Source of the DNA: UBA7328 sp002471345
GTDB lineage: Bacteria; Bacteroidota; Bacteroidia; Chitinophagales; Saprospiraceae
Reading direction: 5' to 3'
NCBI GenBank assembly: GCA_964011275.1
Contig: CAXGOB010000023.1
Coordinates: forward strand, 1-60,706
Length of the DNA: 60,706 nt
A model generated the notes under the pieces. It saw nothing but the letters and a program-made list of their open reading frames with translations. It did no database searches and was not told where the DNA came from. Positions 54,250 to 60,706 of this stretch are shown one piece after another (positions within the stretch are counted from its first letter, which is position 1; each line of letters starts with the position of its first letter). A program made the position numbers and the translations under genes.

Positions 54250-55623
54250 TCAATTAAGTGGAGGCAATACCTCTTTTTGTAAAGTCAGCATTTCCTCACA
54301 CATGTCTATGGCATTGCGATAAGAGTTGACTGTTGGCTCTATGAGAATGGCTTGCAACAGCTTGTCTTTGGACTGTTCAGCATAGGCCTCCACTAACAAC
54401 TGGTGGATACTTGCATGCAGTCGTATTGTAGCTGCTATACCTTCTGGGATAGGTTTCATGCTTACTGGCTGGATACCTTTTGCATCACAATATGCGGGGA
54501 GCTCTACAACCAAGTCTGAAGGCAGGTTAGGAATGGCGCCATTATTAGGTACATTGACTGCTTCGAGCCATTGTTCTTTATCACTCACGACGGATTCCAT
54601 GATAAGGGTTGCTATTTCCCCAGAACTTTTGAAACTACCATCCGCATTTTCCAATTGTATCTCTTCGGTACTTCCTACAGGCAATTGTTTCTTACTCCAA
54701 TCCTTGGTCCATTCTCTTTCATAATCCACCCTATCTACTGTATAAATTCCTTCAGGCACTTGATTGTTGTCCCAAGGGTGTCCTTCTGCAGGATCGTAGA
54801 AAAACTGTAGTTGGGGTATCACAAATTCCTCAGCCCAGCGAATATACTCCCCATAATGATTAGAGGCGGGAGACGGCCACTGACCAAAGCGGCGAAATAA
54901 AATCCTTCCTAAAGCCAATTCATGCCATTTGGCTAACCAGTCACCTCGATACTCAATCTCACGCAGCTTTGTGTATAGATCTTCCCCGGTAGATTTTTGT
55001 CTTATCTCTTGAAACCAGCTAAAATGATTGATACCACATGCCTTCGTTTGTAGATCTTCTAATGGCACTTCCAATAATTCAGATAACTGCTCCCTTCCCA
55101 TAAAAACTCCATGGCAGAGACCGACAGTATTAATTGAGGTCAATCTTGTAATGGCTTCACAGATTTTGTGTTCTGGATTGGAAAAATTCAACAACATAGC
55201 TTGAGGACATAAGCGTTCCATAGCTTTCGCCAAATCCATAATTACTTTAATGTTTCTAAGAGCATGAAAGAGAGAACCAACACCCCCATTTTCGCCATAG
55301 ACCTGTTTGAAGCCATATTTTCGTGGTATATGAAAATCTTGTGCCCAGTATACATTGCGATCTTTTTCGAGGGCACAGATTACAAAGTCTGCATGCTCGA
55401 TAGCTTCATCTCTATTGGTAGAGGCTATGATTTTAGCCTTACGGTTCAATTTCTCATTGACATATTCACTATGGTTGAGGACATGATCCAAATGACTTTT
55501 CTCGATATCCATCAAATGAATTTCTAAGCCATCTTGACATAATGTTGAGCTCATCAAAATATCTTGTACGATCACGGGCCCAAATTGAAGGCTCCCAGCC
55601 CCTATGTAGGCTATTTTAATCAT
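54250..55623 (-). CDS. Glycoside hydrolase family 4 enzyme
   Basis: The 457-residue NAD- and Mn-dependent glycosidase has an N-terminal Rossmann fold (KIAYIGAGSLQFGPVIVQD), ADFVICALEKD, the NFSNPEH motif, GLCHGVFMGREQL with the metal-binding Cys and His, and GINHFSWF with the second His ligand. GH4 enzymes cleave by an oxidation-elimination route on alpha-galactosides, alpha-glucosides, galacturonides or 6-phospho-beta-glucosides; the CHG and GINHF pattern suggests an alpha-galactosidase- or galacturonidase-like member, but the sugar cannot be fixed. First gene of the cassette; no promoter motif seen. Confidence 0.88.
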   Translation of the reverse strand: MIKIAYIGAGSLQFGPVIVQDILMSSTLCQDGLEIHLMDIEKSHLDHVLNHSEYVNEKLNRKAKIIASTNRDEAIEHADFVICALEKDRNVYWAQDFHIPRKYGFKQVYGENGGVGSLFHALRNIKVIMDLAKAMERLCPQAMLLNFSNPEHKICEAITRLTSINTVGLCHGVFMGREQLSELLEVPLEDLQTKACGINHFSWFQEIRQKSTGEDLYTKLREIEYRGDWLAKWHELALGRILFRRFGQWPSPASNHYGEYIRWAEEFVIPQLQFFYDPAEGHPWDNNQVPEGIYTVDRVDYEREWTKDWSKKQLPVGSTEEIQLENADGSFKSSGEIATLIMESVVSDKEQWLEAVNVPNNGAIPNLPSDLVVELPAYCDAKGIQPVSMKPIPEGIAATIRLHASIHQLLVEAYAEQSKDKLLQAILIEPTVNSYRNAIDMCEEMLTLQKEVLPPLN

Positions 55624-56250
55624 ATGATTTTCCTTTTTTAGCGTGAGAAAGAGAAACTAAATATATGTATATAAATTAGGAGACAAACTTCATCCCACGG
55701 TCACATATGACTATATTGAAGCATATCACGGTTGCCGTTGAAAGTGGAGATACCAAGACAATAGAATTCATTACCTACACCGATAGAGAATAGAAAAGCT
55801 GAAAGATCAAGAAAAATACTTAAAATCAATTTAGTGGATTAAATCTTGAAAAGCTAGGCAGTTATGGCATGACTTATGAAAATAAATCCAACAAAAATGA
55901 AGCATAAAGAACATTTATATGAACTTAGATGAATACAAAAGAAATTCTTAGGATGGTAAATCTTAAGAACGCAGAATATGAAGATCATAGCTCCTGATGT
56001 CACTGCGACACCTATCATTATCGTTACCTCAAAAGATCAAATTTGGAAGTAAATGCATTTTATCAATGTCAGAAAACCATTCTTTTTATTCTTTAAATGG
56101 GCATGGATGTTAATTAATGAGGAGTGTGGGGCTATAATGAATAGATTAATCTTCTTTTATGAGGTATTTTAAATCTCGATCTGTAATGCCCAGGGCATTG
56201 GAATATTTAAACCGGATTCTATCAAGAAAATCTTAAAATTTTTAGAGACT
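55624..56250. other. Gap without a supported gene upstream of the GH4 cassette
   Basis: These roughly 630 bp contain only short broken frames, for example ITVAVESGDTKTIEFITYTD after an ATG at 55707, which ends after 29 codons. No repeat, RNA or terminator is evident. It continues into two recognisable pseudogene pieces, so it is probably decayed coding DNA. Confidence 0.4.
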
Positions 56251-56592
56251 TCTATCACCATAAAACTGGATGAGGCAATTTGGAAAAAAGTGAAGACATC
56301 ACCAAGGTTTACACAGGTCGAGCTTTATAAGGATGAGCCCTCAAACATGAGATAGATATCAAAGTGATATCCGATTAAAAATACAAATACTTTGGTGTTA
56401 CTTGTTCTGACTATCTAGGTACCGCAGCAATAAGAGCAACAGGTTTTAAAAGAGACTTTGATTTTAGGACTAACGATCTTGTCACTTTGTATTGGTGGAT
56501 TCAAGGAGGAGCGAAATGCGATGTCTTTTGCAGTAAATCCTTTTGGGACCAAAGAAATTGAGAAGTCTGTTACATTCTGCCTAATAACCTAG
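56251..56592 (+). pseudogene. Decayed fragment of a CBM9/DUF5916-type protein
   Basis: Three frames in succession carry pieces of one family: IKLDEAIWKKV and FTQVELYKDEPS (frame from 56251), then HEIDIKVISD, an in-frame stop, KYKYFGVTCSDYLGTAAIRA and FKRDFDFRTNDLVTL (next frame), then GGFKEERNAMSFAVNPFGTK (third frame) to a stop at 56590. These match, from memory, the N-terminal carbohydrate-binding-9-like domain of DUF5916 proteins, which are normally well over 600 residues. At least two frameshifts and one stop show it is dead. The rest of the gene is absent. Confidence 0.75.
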
Positions 56593-56911
56593 TGGGTCAT
56601 CGAGATGTTATGAACAATGAACTTGCCCAATGCTTCATCTTGGCTTACGTCGTAGTCTATGGCTGGCCGATAATGTATGCCACCATATGCTCTACTAATC
56701 ACGGCTTCCTTTAAAGCATGAATAAATGAATTGAATTTTCTCACAGATACACCATATTCTAATTCTACGTCATCATCATAAGAAAAGTATTCTCCAAAAA
56801 TAGATGTAAGAACAACAGTCGCAGCCCTTGATATTTTGTTATGACCACTTGTATGCTCAGGAAAAGCAGCAGTTGTAATTAGAGAATCCAATCCGGATCA
56901 ATGTTTCAATT
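56589..56911 (-). pseudogene. C-terminal fragment of a vanadium-dependent haloperoxidase/PAP2 protein
   Basis: An open frame (TTG start at 56891, 100 codons) encodes AAFPEHTSGHNKISRAATVVL and AVISRAYGGIHYRPAIDYDV, the two vanadate/phosphate-binding motifs of the family (SGH and R-x5-H). Relatives have about 400 residues, so only the C-terminal quarter remains. Upstream, DPDWI is readable in another frame directly before LITTAAF, so a frameshift precedes the surviving part. It ends at the remnant of the DUF5916 gene, tail to tail. Expression is unlikely. Confidence 0.75.
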
Positions 56912-57115
56912 TATACTGACGATAGATATAATATTACAGACCAACTCTCATATTCATTTCGTCTTCTAATTTCTAAAAAATTTTACAATAAATTGATTAT
57001 TCCATGCAATCGAATAGCACCCTCTTCCTTTGCATGAATAAACCCAAATTAAGCTAATGATACCACTTGTCTTTTTTTTGCGTCAAAAATGGAAACGTGA
57101 TAAAAATCGAAAACT

Positions 57116-58279
57116 ATGAAAACTCACTCTTACTTTATACACGCTATATTAATCGCACTCCTAATTTATTATCCCAACTGCTATTCGCAATCTCACTCCG
57201 AAAGTGACTTAACTTCAGCACAGATTGATGATTTAGTTAGCCGATATTTTACTGCCCAAAAGTTCAGTGGAACAGTCTTAGTAGCAGAAAAAGGAAATGT
57301 CATTATTAACAAAGAATACGGATATGGGAGCCTAGATTCTTTGAAAAAAATAAATTCTGAGTCAGTGTTCGAAATAGCATCCTTATCAAAACAATTTACT
57401 GGATTACTTATGATGATGCTTAAGGAAGAAGGAAAACTTGAATATGATGACATGGTTACCAAGTTCCTTCCACAATTTCCATATGATAAAATAAGCATAA
57501 GACATTTATTAACGCATACATCAGGTCTTTCAGAAAGGAAGTTTTTTAGGTGGGCCGGGAAAAATATGGACTCCTCTAAAACTTACACCAATGCTTTCAT
57601 TTTGAACTACCTTCTACAACAAAATCCACAGTTATCATTCCACCCTGGCGAAAAATGGGAGTACTCGAATCTAGGATATTTTATACTCCCTTTAATCATA
57701 AAAGAGATCACTGGACAGGATTACATCAAATTTCTTAAGGATAAGATTTTGATCCCTTTGGAAATGAATAATACTGGTATATTTTCTCAAGATGTCAAAG
57801 CCAACAAAATGGAGAATTATGTTTTAGGGAAAATTTTCAACCCGAAGGATTCGATCTTTATTTCAAGCTTTGGGATGGCCAAATCAGATTCAATTTATGG
57901 AAGTGTTGGACTCCTTTCCAATGCAAATGATCTCTTGAAGTGGGATAGAGCTTTGTATACCAATAAACTAATAGATCAAAAAACTATGCAGGAAGCTTTT
58001 ACTCCTTACGTCCTGGCAGATGGCACATCTTCCAATTACGGTTTTGGTTGGTTTATTGAGGAAAATTTGATCTTCGAAGGAGTCAATTCTGGGAAACGTT
58101 TGAATCACTATGGATTATGGCCAGGTTACGAAACCTCAATTGTACGATATATTGATAAAGAGGTAACAATCATCCTATTAGCTAATCAATCACCATCTGT
58201 AAAAGATAAATTGGTAGAGGAAATTTCTCAAATCTTTTTCAGGCATTCTCAACAGACCGAAAACAAAGGCTTAGATTAG
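57116..58279 (+). CDS. Serine hydrolase, class C beta-lactamase family
   Basis: A 387-residue exported hydrolase of the beta-lactamase/penicillin-binding-protein fold. The signal peptide is IHAILIALLIYYPNCYSQ-like in the first 25 residues (Cys at 22 could be lipidated, though no clear lipobox). Catalytic motifs are SLSKQF (Ser-x-x-Lys), YSNLGYF (Tyr-x-Asn) and HYGLWPG (His-x-Gly). Such proteins are esterases or peptidases more often than true beta-lactamases. Upstream 110 bp are AT-rich with no clear promoter match. Confidence 0.88.
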   Translation: MKTHSYFIHAILIALLIYYPNCYSQSHSESDLTSAQIDDLVSRYFTAQKFSGTVLVAEKGNVIINKEYGYGSLDSLKKINSESVFEIASLSKQFTGLLMMMLKEEGKLEYDDMVTKFLPQFPYDKISIRHLLTHTSGLSERKFFRWAGKNMDSSKTYTNAFILNYLLQQNPQLSFHPGEKWEYSNLGYFILPLIIKEITGQDYIKFLKDKILIPLEMNNTGIFSQDVKANKMENYVLGKIFNPKDSIFISSFGMAKSDSIYGSVGLLSNANDLLKWDRALYTNKLIDQKTMQEAFTPYVLADGTSSNYGFGWFIEENLIFEGVNSGKRLNHYGLWPGYETSIVRYIDKEVTIILLANQSPSVKDKLVEEISQIFFRHSQQTENKGLD

Positions 58280-58353
58280 AAAGAAGGGAGATGAAATAAG
58301 TGACACCATTAATTTATTTACATACATATACTTAATAAATAAATACAAGAAAT

Positions 58354-58710
58354 ATGGACGATATAACCTTTAATGCAATACATGAAACCATTATGGGTAT
58401 ACTGGGAATAGGAATGAGTTTCGTACTCCTTTTTATAATCTACAGGGCTATGCGCTTACGAAATCAAGAGAGGCTAGCATTAATTGATAGAAATATGGAT
58501 CCTTCATTAGCTGGAAAATACTTCCAAGGAAACAAGGTAAACGATCGGAAAATGGGTTGGATATTTATCTCTACTGCTTTAGGCATCAGTTCAGGATATA
58601 TTATCAATCTGACTATTGGGATTCCAGACTTTGTGTCTTACTCCACGATGATTCTCCTTTTTTGTGGATCAGCACTTTTGTATTTGCATCGACTTGAAAA
58701 AATAAATTGA
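58354..58710 (+). CDS. DUF6249-like membrane protein
   Basis: A 118-residue protein with three hydrophobic helices (about residues 14-32, 68-88 and 92-110) and a cytoplasmic loop with RNQERLALIDRNMDP between the first and second. That loop with MxxERxALIExGxxP-like sequence is characteristic of DUF6249 proteins, which often sit beside ECF sigma factors in Bacteroidota. It lies 22 bp upstream of the sigma factor gene. Function is unknown; a regulatory link is inferred from position. Confidence 0.75.
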   Translation: MDDITFNAIHETIMGILGIGMSFVLLFIIYRAMRLRNQERLALIDRNMDPSLAGKYFQGNKVNDRKMGWIFISTALGISSGYIINLTIGIPDFVSYSTMILLFCGSALLYLHRLEKIN

Positions 58711-58732
58711 GAGTAAGTGAATGCCTAAATAA

Positions 58733-59269
58733 ATGAACCTGGACAAACATGAACATTATGCTTCGATCATCGATCAATACAAGGATCTTGCCTATTCGAT
58801 AGCTTTTAAAATCACAAAAAACGAGCAAGATTCTGAAGAGATTGTTCAAGATTCATTTATTAAAGCTTTTCAAAATTTGCATAAATTTCGAAATGAAAGT
58901 AAATTTTCTAGTTGGTTTTACAGAATCGTTTTTAATACAGCCATTTCGGCAACTAGGAAGAAAAGGATACAAACTATAGGCATAAATAAAGAATTAATTG
59001 ATAGCAGAGAAAACGTGAATATGAATATTATCCAAGACCTAAATTATCAAGATAGAAAACACATTTTAAAAAAGGGATTGGAAAAGTTAGATGCACTTAA
59101 TTTTGCCGTCATAACACTATTTTATTATGAAAGTAAGAGCCTTAAAGAAATTGCCGAGATAACCGGTAAAGACAGAAATTATTTAAAAGTATTACTTCAA
59201 AGGGCTAGAAAAAAATTATTAAACGTGTTAAGCGATTCGGACAAATTAGAATTAAAAAAGCTGCTATGA
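58733..59269 (+). CDS. ECF-type RNA polymerase sigma factor
   Basis: The 178-residue sigma-70 family protein has region 2 (DLAYSIAFKITKNEQDSEEIVQDSFIKAF and FSSWFYRIVFNTAIS) and region 4 (LNFAVITLFYYESKSLKEIAEITGKDRNYLKVLLQRARKKL) and no region 3, as usual for extracytoplasmic-function sigma factors. It redirects RNA polymerase to an unknown regulon. The stop overlaps the next gene by ATGA, whose membrane product may act as its anti-sigma factor. Confidence 0.92.
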   Translation: MNLDKHEHYASIIDQYKDLAYSIAFKITKNEQDSEEIVQDSFIKAFQNLHKFRNESKFSSWFYRIVFNTAISATRKKRIQTIGINKELIDSRENVNMNIIQDLNYQDRKHILKKGLEKLDALNFAVITLFYYESKSLKEIAEITGKDRNYLKVLLQRARKKLLNVLSDSDKLELKKLL

Positions 59270-59661
59270 CAAGTAAGGAAGATAAGTTATTAAAAGCTTT
59301 CATTTCAACCGAAATAAAAAAATTACCCAATAAAGGATTTACGGCAGAAACTATACGTAAAATTGAATTTTTGGAGGCTCAAAAGACATTAAAAGTGTCA
59401 CCGTATTTAGAGCCTATATTTTTTATACCCTTATTTATTTACTCCTTATTTATCGTACTATGTTTCATATTAAAATTACTTACTGTTGTTAAAGTCCATC
59501 TTGGGTTTTCAGTTTTATTCTTGGAAACAATCTTATTAAGTCCTGTCTCCTTCAGTATTATTCTCGTCTTTTCAATTTTGGGTCTATTCGATTATTATTT
59601 AAAGTCAGAAGGAACAATAAAAAGCACTAAATCTAGCAAAGGATATAGTACATCTTTTTAA
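59266..59661 (+). CDS. Small membrane protein coupled to the sigma factor (putative anti-sigma)
   Basis: The 131-residue protein has a charged N-terminal cytoplasmic region of about 45 residues (KAFISTEIKKLPNKGFTAETIRK) and two hydrophobic segments (about 48-72 and 80-110). It overlaps the sigma gene by four bases, the usual arrangement for sigma/anti-sigma pairs, and the N-terminal helical part would be the sigma-binding region. No zinc-binding HxxxCxxC motif is present, so it is not a ZAS-type anti-sigma factor. The role is inferred from position. Confidence 0.65.
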   Translation: MTSKEDKLLKAFISTEIKKLPNKGFTAETIRKIEFLEAQKTLKVSPYLEPIFFIPLFIYSLFIVLCFILKLLTVVKVHLGFSVLFLETILLSPVSFSIILVFSILGLFDYYLKSEGTIKSTKSSKGYSTSF

Positions 59662-59844
59662 GTGATTTATTTGAACTTACCTCCAGTCCGCTTTCTTTAC
59701 CAGATACTAAATTAATTTAGAAAGACGAAGCATCTACAGATTTTGTAGAATATAGAGGATGCTAGAAAAGCATTTGAACTGTCTAATAAAAATCGTTTAT
59801 TCTATACATTGAATACACTCTGATATTGATTCCCTACATTAGTA

Positions 59845-59866
59845 AATAAGCGGAATTCCGTTTATT
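59845..59866. repeat. 22-bp near-perfect inverted repeat upstream of the DUF6090 gene
   Basis: The arms AATAAGCGGAA and TTCCGTTTATT are complementary at all but one pair and centre on GAATTC. It ends 36 bp before the DUF6090 start. It may be an operator or transcriptional stem-loop; a recombination role is speculative. The remaining 240-bp gap shows nothing else clear. Confidence 0.5.
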
Positions 59867-59895
59867 CAGATGTTGTGCGTCATTATCAGAAACTG

Positions 59896-59916
59896 CTAAC
59901 CAATGATAAAATTCTT
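59896..59916 (+). repeat. 21-bp direct repeat spanning the start of each DUF6090 gene
   Basis: The same 21 bases, including CTAACC before the ATG and the first codons, recur at 60681-60701 at the start of the next gene. It shows recent tandem duplication of the DUF6090 unit. Confidence 0.7.
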
Positions 59917-60628
59917 TAGAAAAATTAGACAAAACTTGCTTTCAGAAGATAGAACTGGAAAGTATTTTAAATATGCTATTGGAGAAATTATCCTTGTTGT
60001 GATTGGTATCTTGATTGCTTTAAGCATTAATAATTGGAATGAAGAAAATAATTCCAAAATCAAGTCAAGTAAATATTTTGAAAAGCTTGTCTCTGATTTA
60101 GTTCAGGACACAATTAACATTAATAACCTAATTAATAACTGCGAACAAATGCAGGAGGGTATCGACTTATATTTCAACTATTTTGAACAAGGTAATAATC
60201 CGATCCAAAACCTGATTGATAGTACAAAAAGTGTTAAGTGGAGATTTTTCAGGTACTTTCCTGTCAATTACACATATGTTGACATACAATCTTCGGGAAA
60301 TTCAAATTTGATACATGAAGAATTACGAAGGTCGCTTATTGAATTATCCAATGCACAGGAATTTTTACGAATCATTATTGATAGAGTGGTTAATGATACA
60401 AAGCAAGAAATGTATGAAAGAAATAAACACCTAGATTTTGATCGATCAGAATCGGATTTTTTTGAAAGAATTCAAGCACAGCAAGATAGAATGATTAAAG
60501 TTCAAGGACTCAAGCATCAACACAATATTTTATCTTCTGTCCATGACTTGTGTGGATTTATGAAAGAGTTTGGTTCACCTGTCAAAGAACATTCAAAACG
60601 CTGTTTAGAATTATTGAAGGAAAATTAA
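59903..60628 (+). CDS. DUF6090 family membrane-anchored protein
   Basis: The 241-residue protein has an N-terminal amphipathic lead (MIKFFRKIRQNLLSEDRTGKY-like, first 20 residues), one transmembrane helix (about residues 25-43, AIGEIILVVIGILIALSIN), then NNWNEENN and a long helical extramembrane domain. The start, helix and NNWNE motif are the DUF6090 signature. Function is unknown; such genes occur in tandem in Bacteroidota. It lies after the sigma-factor cluster, and a second copy begins 59 bp after its stop. Confidence 0.85.
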   Translation: MIKFFRKIRQNLLSEDRTGKYFKYAIGEIILVVIGILIALSINNWNEENNSKIKSSKYFEKLVSDLVQDTININNLINNCEQMQEGIDLYFNYFEQGNNPIQNLIDSTKSVKWRFFRYFPVNYTYVDIQSSGNSNLIHEELRRSLIELSNAQEFLRIIIDRVVNDTKQEMYERNKHLDFDRSESDFFERIQAQQDRMIKVQGLKHQHNILSSVHDLCGFMKEFGSPVKEHSKRCLELLKEN

Positions 60629-60687
60629 ATTACTAAATAAACGACCAACAACAAAAGTCATATTTCATCATAACCAACCACTAACCA

Positions 60688-60706
60688 ATGATAAAATTCT
60701 TCCGCC
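60688..60706 (+). CDS. Start of a second DUF6090 gene, cut by the window edge
   Basis: Only the first six codons (MIKFFR) are present. They share the sequence around the start codon with the complete DUF6090 gene upstream, so a tandem paralogue is expected to continue beyond the window. Confidence 0.7.

Noticed and set aside
55707..55793. Short ORF after the GH4 cassette (29 codons)
   Set aside because: Too short, no family, and located in decayed DNA.

Overview
The window reads as chromosomal DNA of a free-living, probably marine member of the Bacteroidota (Saprospiria- or Cytophagia-like). Evidence for this is the low G+C content, type IX secretion sorting tails (type A and type B), Bacteroidota-specific families (DUF4293, a BatE-like TPR/SH3 protein, OstA-like LptA, DUF6090, DUF6249), -7 boxes of the Bacteroidota form TAnnTTTG, and an ExbB/unknown/ExbD/ExbD cluster. 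I see no CRISPR array, insertion sequence or prophage, and the only RNA gene is one tRNA-Met.

Layout. 0-2.1 kb: a lipoprotein built of three 175-residue copies behind a perfect inverted repeat, then tRNA-Met. 2.3-8.2 kb: xylulokinase, Gfo/Idh/MocA dehydrogenase, EamA transporter, a lipoprotein, a GT9 glycosyltransferase and a prohibitin-like protein. 8.6-10.9 kb: proton-channel operon (ExbB/TolQ, a four-helix protein, two ExbD). 11-14 kb: DUF4293, an OstA/LptA-like protein and a BatE-like protein. 14.1-15.1 kb: rplU-rpmA, where L27 rather than L21 carries a helix-hairpin-helix tail. 15.2-21.3 kb: aspartyl protease with PDZ, Dna2-like nuclease-helicase, PLP decarboxylase. 21.3-25.8 kb (minus): QueE, Rid protein, a thioredoxin-fold protein without cysteines, a CX2CX2C lipoprotein and an animal-type haem peroxidase cut from its GEVED/sorting tail by an apparent one-base deletion. 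25.9-32 kb (minus): ribE, a type-B T9SS adhesin, rfbD, rfbC, der. 32.2-40.3 kb (minus): two poorly characterised genes, a glucuronokinase-like/nucleotidyltransferase pair, a TIM-barrel isomerase, menD-menF, MOSC and TrmH-family genes. 40.5-49.5 kb: GH20 hexosaminidase, DinB protein, MltD-like transglycosylase, ChaN-like lipoprotein, FG-GAP/UnbV T9SS protein and a LytS/LytTR two-component pair.

49.5-57.1 kb is an accessory segment. It holds an NHL-repeat protein with an IPTL-CTERM tail and near-identical 165-bp repeats, then a three-gene sugar cassette (NagB-like deaminase, sodium:solute symporter, GH4) that looks richer in G+C than its surroundings. Around these lie non-coding or decayed stretches, including recognisable pseudogene pieces of a CBM9/DUF5916-type protein and of a vanadium haloperoxidase joined tail to tail. 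57.1-60.7 kb carries a class-C beta-lactamase-like hydrolase, a DUF6249 protein, an ECF sigma factor with an overlapping small membrane protein, and the start of a tandem DUF6090 array that runs off the window.

No single locus is clearly a new system. The points most worth a second look are the L27-HHH fusion, the triplicated His/Glu-linked lipoprotein with its operator-like repeat, the Dna2-like enzyme lacking iron-sulphur cysteines, the glucuronokinase/UDP-sugar gene pair, the frameshifted peroxidase and the remnant junction near 56.6 kb. All assignments come from reading motifs; no database search was run.
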